Below, piece after piece: positions 7,435-8,527 of a stretch of 8,527 nucleotides of DNA. The stretch spans positions 1 through 8,527 of the forward strand of contig JAGQIY010001141.1 in the NCBI GenBank assembly GCA_020430865.1, given 5' to 3'. Under the pieces are notes generated by a model that saw only the letters and a list, made by a program, of their open reading frames with translations, was not told where the DNA came from and did no database searches. Positions within the stretch are counted from its first letter, which is position 1, and each line of letters opens with the position of its first letter. The DNA is from Myxococcales bacterium (GTDB taxonomy: Bacteria > Myxococcota > Polyangia > Polyangiales > Polyangiaceae). The translations under genes were made by a program, and so were the position numbers.

Positions 7435-7479
7435 GAGAGCGCCGAGCCAGGCGCTCCCCTTCTGGCGAAAGGGGCTCTC
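7435..7479. terminator. Tandem hairpin cluster, possible bidirectional terminator
   Basis: Three mutually competing stems occur within 45 bases: GAGCGCC 7437-7443 with GGCGCTC 7450-7456 (7 bp, 6-nt loop); CCCCTT 7456-7461 with AAGGGG 7469-7474 (6 bp, 7-nt loop); and an outer GAGAGC 7435-7440 with GCTCTC 7474-7479. The position between convergent genes fits a terminator for both. No U-tract follows on either strand, so termination here is inference from position and structure only. Confidence 0.35.
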
Positions 7480-7519
7480 CCCCGCCGGATACGGCAAGCT
7501 CGCTGGGGGCGCGAAGTAT

Positions 7520-7539
7520 GGGTCGACGATCCTCGACCC
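7520..7539. terminator. Perfect 7-bp hairpin downstream of the LysM gene
   Basis: GGGTCGA at 7520-7526 pairs exactly with TCGACCC at 7533-7539 around a 6-nt loop. It lies about 50 bp beyond the stop of the leftward LysM gene, where a 3'-end structure is expected. There is no T-run after it on the minus strand, so it may be a transcript-end stabiliser, a weak terminator or chance. Confidence 0.3.
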
Positions 7540-7590
7540 TTCCGCTGGATGGAAGCACCAGGTCCCCGCGCCGCGCAAGGCACAGGACCG

Positions 7591-8527
7591 CTATTTGTCG
7601 CCGTCGACTTTGCTCTTCACGCCACCTGGCAAGCTGTCTGGGACCGGCGGCTCGACCTCGGGCAAGGCCTCCCGCTTGGCATCGCCGTCCTCCTTCTCGT
7701 CGCTGGCCTTGTCGATGCCCTTTGCGTAGACGATCAGTGTGTCTCCAACCTGGAGCTTCTTGTTGCGGGAGATGCGGTTGATGCGCTCCATCATGCCCAC
7801 GCTCATTCCGTAGCGCTTGGCGATTTTCCACAAGGAGTCGCCAGCGCGCACGGTGACGCGAATGCGCTTGCGCCCGTTCTTGGCCTCGAAATGCTCGAAG
7901 AACTCCTCGCTGCCGGCCACCAGGACCTTCGGGTCGTCGACGAGCCGCACCTGACCCAGGTCGAAGCTCGGCTTGACGAAGAGCTGCAACACCATGCCGC
8001 TGAGTAGTCGCGCGCTGGTGTCGAGGCCATTCCAGGCGATGACCTCGGCGCGGGTCACGGAGAAGTGCGAAGCGACCGCCTCGACGCTGTCCCCGGACAG
8101 CGTGCGATAGAACACGCGCTTGCGAGACTTGTAGTTGAAGGGTCGAGGCGGCACGACCGCCACTTCGGCTTCGCCCTTGGGCTTGGCCGGCACACGGCCC
8201 TTCTGCACCAGGAGCACCGTGCCGGCCTCGAGGCGCTCGCTGCGACCGATGGCGTTCAGCTTGCGCAGCGCGTACTCGCTGCCTGGATGCTCCGCCGCAA
8301 TGTCCTCCACGGTGTCGCCGAAGCGCACGACGTAGGGTTCGAGCTTGGCGTCGATCTTGGAGACCTTCGCCAGGCCCTGGCGCGCCCGAGCGCCTTCTCC
8401 TCGCGGAACGTGGACGCGCCAGCTCGCCGGCGACTTTTCCCCGGCCGCTGGCGGGATCCGGCCAGCCAGGTAGTGGCGGTTCAGCTCCTCGATGCGCTGC
8501 TTGCTCACTCCAGCCGCCGCAGCGACC
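7591..8527 (-). CDS. LysM-repeat protein, C-terminal part of a probable MltD-type lytic murein transglycosylase (5' end off window)
   Basis: 311 codons are visible and the frame stays open through the right edge, so this is a partial gene. The GTG at 8508 is an internal valine: the upstream codons read VAAAAG and join smoothly to VSKQRIEELN. That AAGVS...ELN...PP...LPRG-like stretch (about residues 2-42 of the visible part) resembles the segment between the catalytic and LysM domains of MltD. Three LysM peptidoglycan-binding repeats follow: 8340-8200 (YVVRFGDTVEDIA), 8118-7969 (YRTLSGDSVEAVA) and 7866-7723 (VTVRAGDSLWKIAKRYGM...INR). The third is closest to consensus. The end is a charged, Pro-rich tail of about 43 residues. 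The family role would be cleavage of the glycan strands of peptidoglycan in the periplasm. The catalytic domain, its glutamate and the signal peptide would be off window, so the enzyme call rests on the linker and LysM layout. A non-enzymatic LysM anchor protein is the alternative. Confidence 0.85.
   Translation of the reverse strand, partial: VAAAAGVSKQRIEELNRHYLAGRIPPAAGEKSPASWRVHVPRGEGARARQGLAKVSKIDAKLEPYVVRFGDTVEDIAAEHPGSEYALRKLNAIGRSERLEAGTVLLVQKGRVPAKPKGEAEVAVVPPRPFNYKSRKRVFYRTLSGDSVEAVASHFSVTRAEVIAWNGLDTSARLLSGMVLQLFVKPSFDLGQVRLVDDPKVLVAGSEEFFEHFEAKNGRKRIRVTVRAGDSLWKIAKRYGMSVGMMERINRISRNKKLQVGDTLIVYAKGIDKASDEKEDGDAKREALPEVEPPVPDSLPGGVKSKVDGDK

Larger units (their letters stand above)
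7305..7590. other. Convergent intergenic region
   Basis: 286 bp lie between the 3' ends of the channel gene and the LysM gene. It holds several hairpins (listed separately) and no T-tract, so no textbook intrinsic terminator. A minus-strand frame in phase with the LysM gene, after its TAG stop, reads with a protein-like composition; see findings. I do not annotate a gene here. Confidence 0.7.

Noticed and set aside
8506..8508. GTG at 8508 as the true start of the LysM protein
   Set aside because: The frame stays open to the window edge and the preceding codons (VAAAAG) complete an MltD-like linker motif, and no signal peptide follows the GTG. The gene is truncated by the window rather than starting here.
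1..8527. CRISPR array, insertion sequence, integrase or phage genes
   Set aside because: No regularly spaced repeats, no transposase-like protein and no terminal inverted repeats were seen. The window looks like ordinary chromosome.

Overview
The window is GC-rich, with four genes whose third codon positions are mostly G or C. The genes are all linked to the cell envelope of a Gram-negative (two-membrane) bacterium. The style is what I would expect from a Myxococcota genome, perhaps the Polyangiales/Sorangium side: very long G/C-biased genes, a giant lipoprotein of unknown function, a FadL-type barrel with an added tail, and a LysM-rich lytic transglycosylase. That taxonomic guess is inference from style, not from a marker gene.

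Layout, left to right. (1) Positions 1-1239, minus strand: glmU, the bifunctional enzyme that makes UDP-N-acetylglucosamine. All of the catalytic residues I checked are present, and its last 45-50 codons lie off the left edge. (2) Positions 1240-1737: a divergent intergenic region of about 500 bp. It has no convincing gene, a 12-bp direct repeat, small GC hairpins, and a possible promoter immediately before the next gene. (3) Positions 1738-5655, plus strand: a 1305-residue lipoprotein of unrecognised family, with a clear lipobox, five closely spaced cysteine pairs, one DxDxDG calcium-type loop and several degenerate helix-turn-helix units. (4) Positions 5664-7304, plus strand: a FadL/OmpP1/TodX-type outer-membrane channel, only 8 bp after the lipoprotein gene, with an unusual 64-residue acidic, proline-rich C-terminal tail. 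(5) Positions 7305-7590: a convergent intergenic region with several hairpins and a curiously protein-like minus-strand frame. (6) Positions 7591-8527, minus strand: the C-terminal part of a LysM-repeat protein, most likely an MltD-type lytic murein transglycosylase, cut by the right edge.

How they may work together: glmU supplies the sugar nucleotide for peptidoglycan and lipopolysaccharide, and the LysM protein probably binds and remodels peptidoglycan. The lipoprotein and the FadL-type channel look like a two-gene operon. The simplest reading is a lipoprotein partner working with an outer-membrane channel for hydrophobic molecules. This pair is the part of the window most likely to be undescribed, but its function cannot be read from the sequence alone.

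Several very long antisense or out-of-frame reading frames exist. They are explained by G/C-rich third codon positions and are not annotated as genes.
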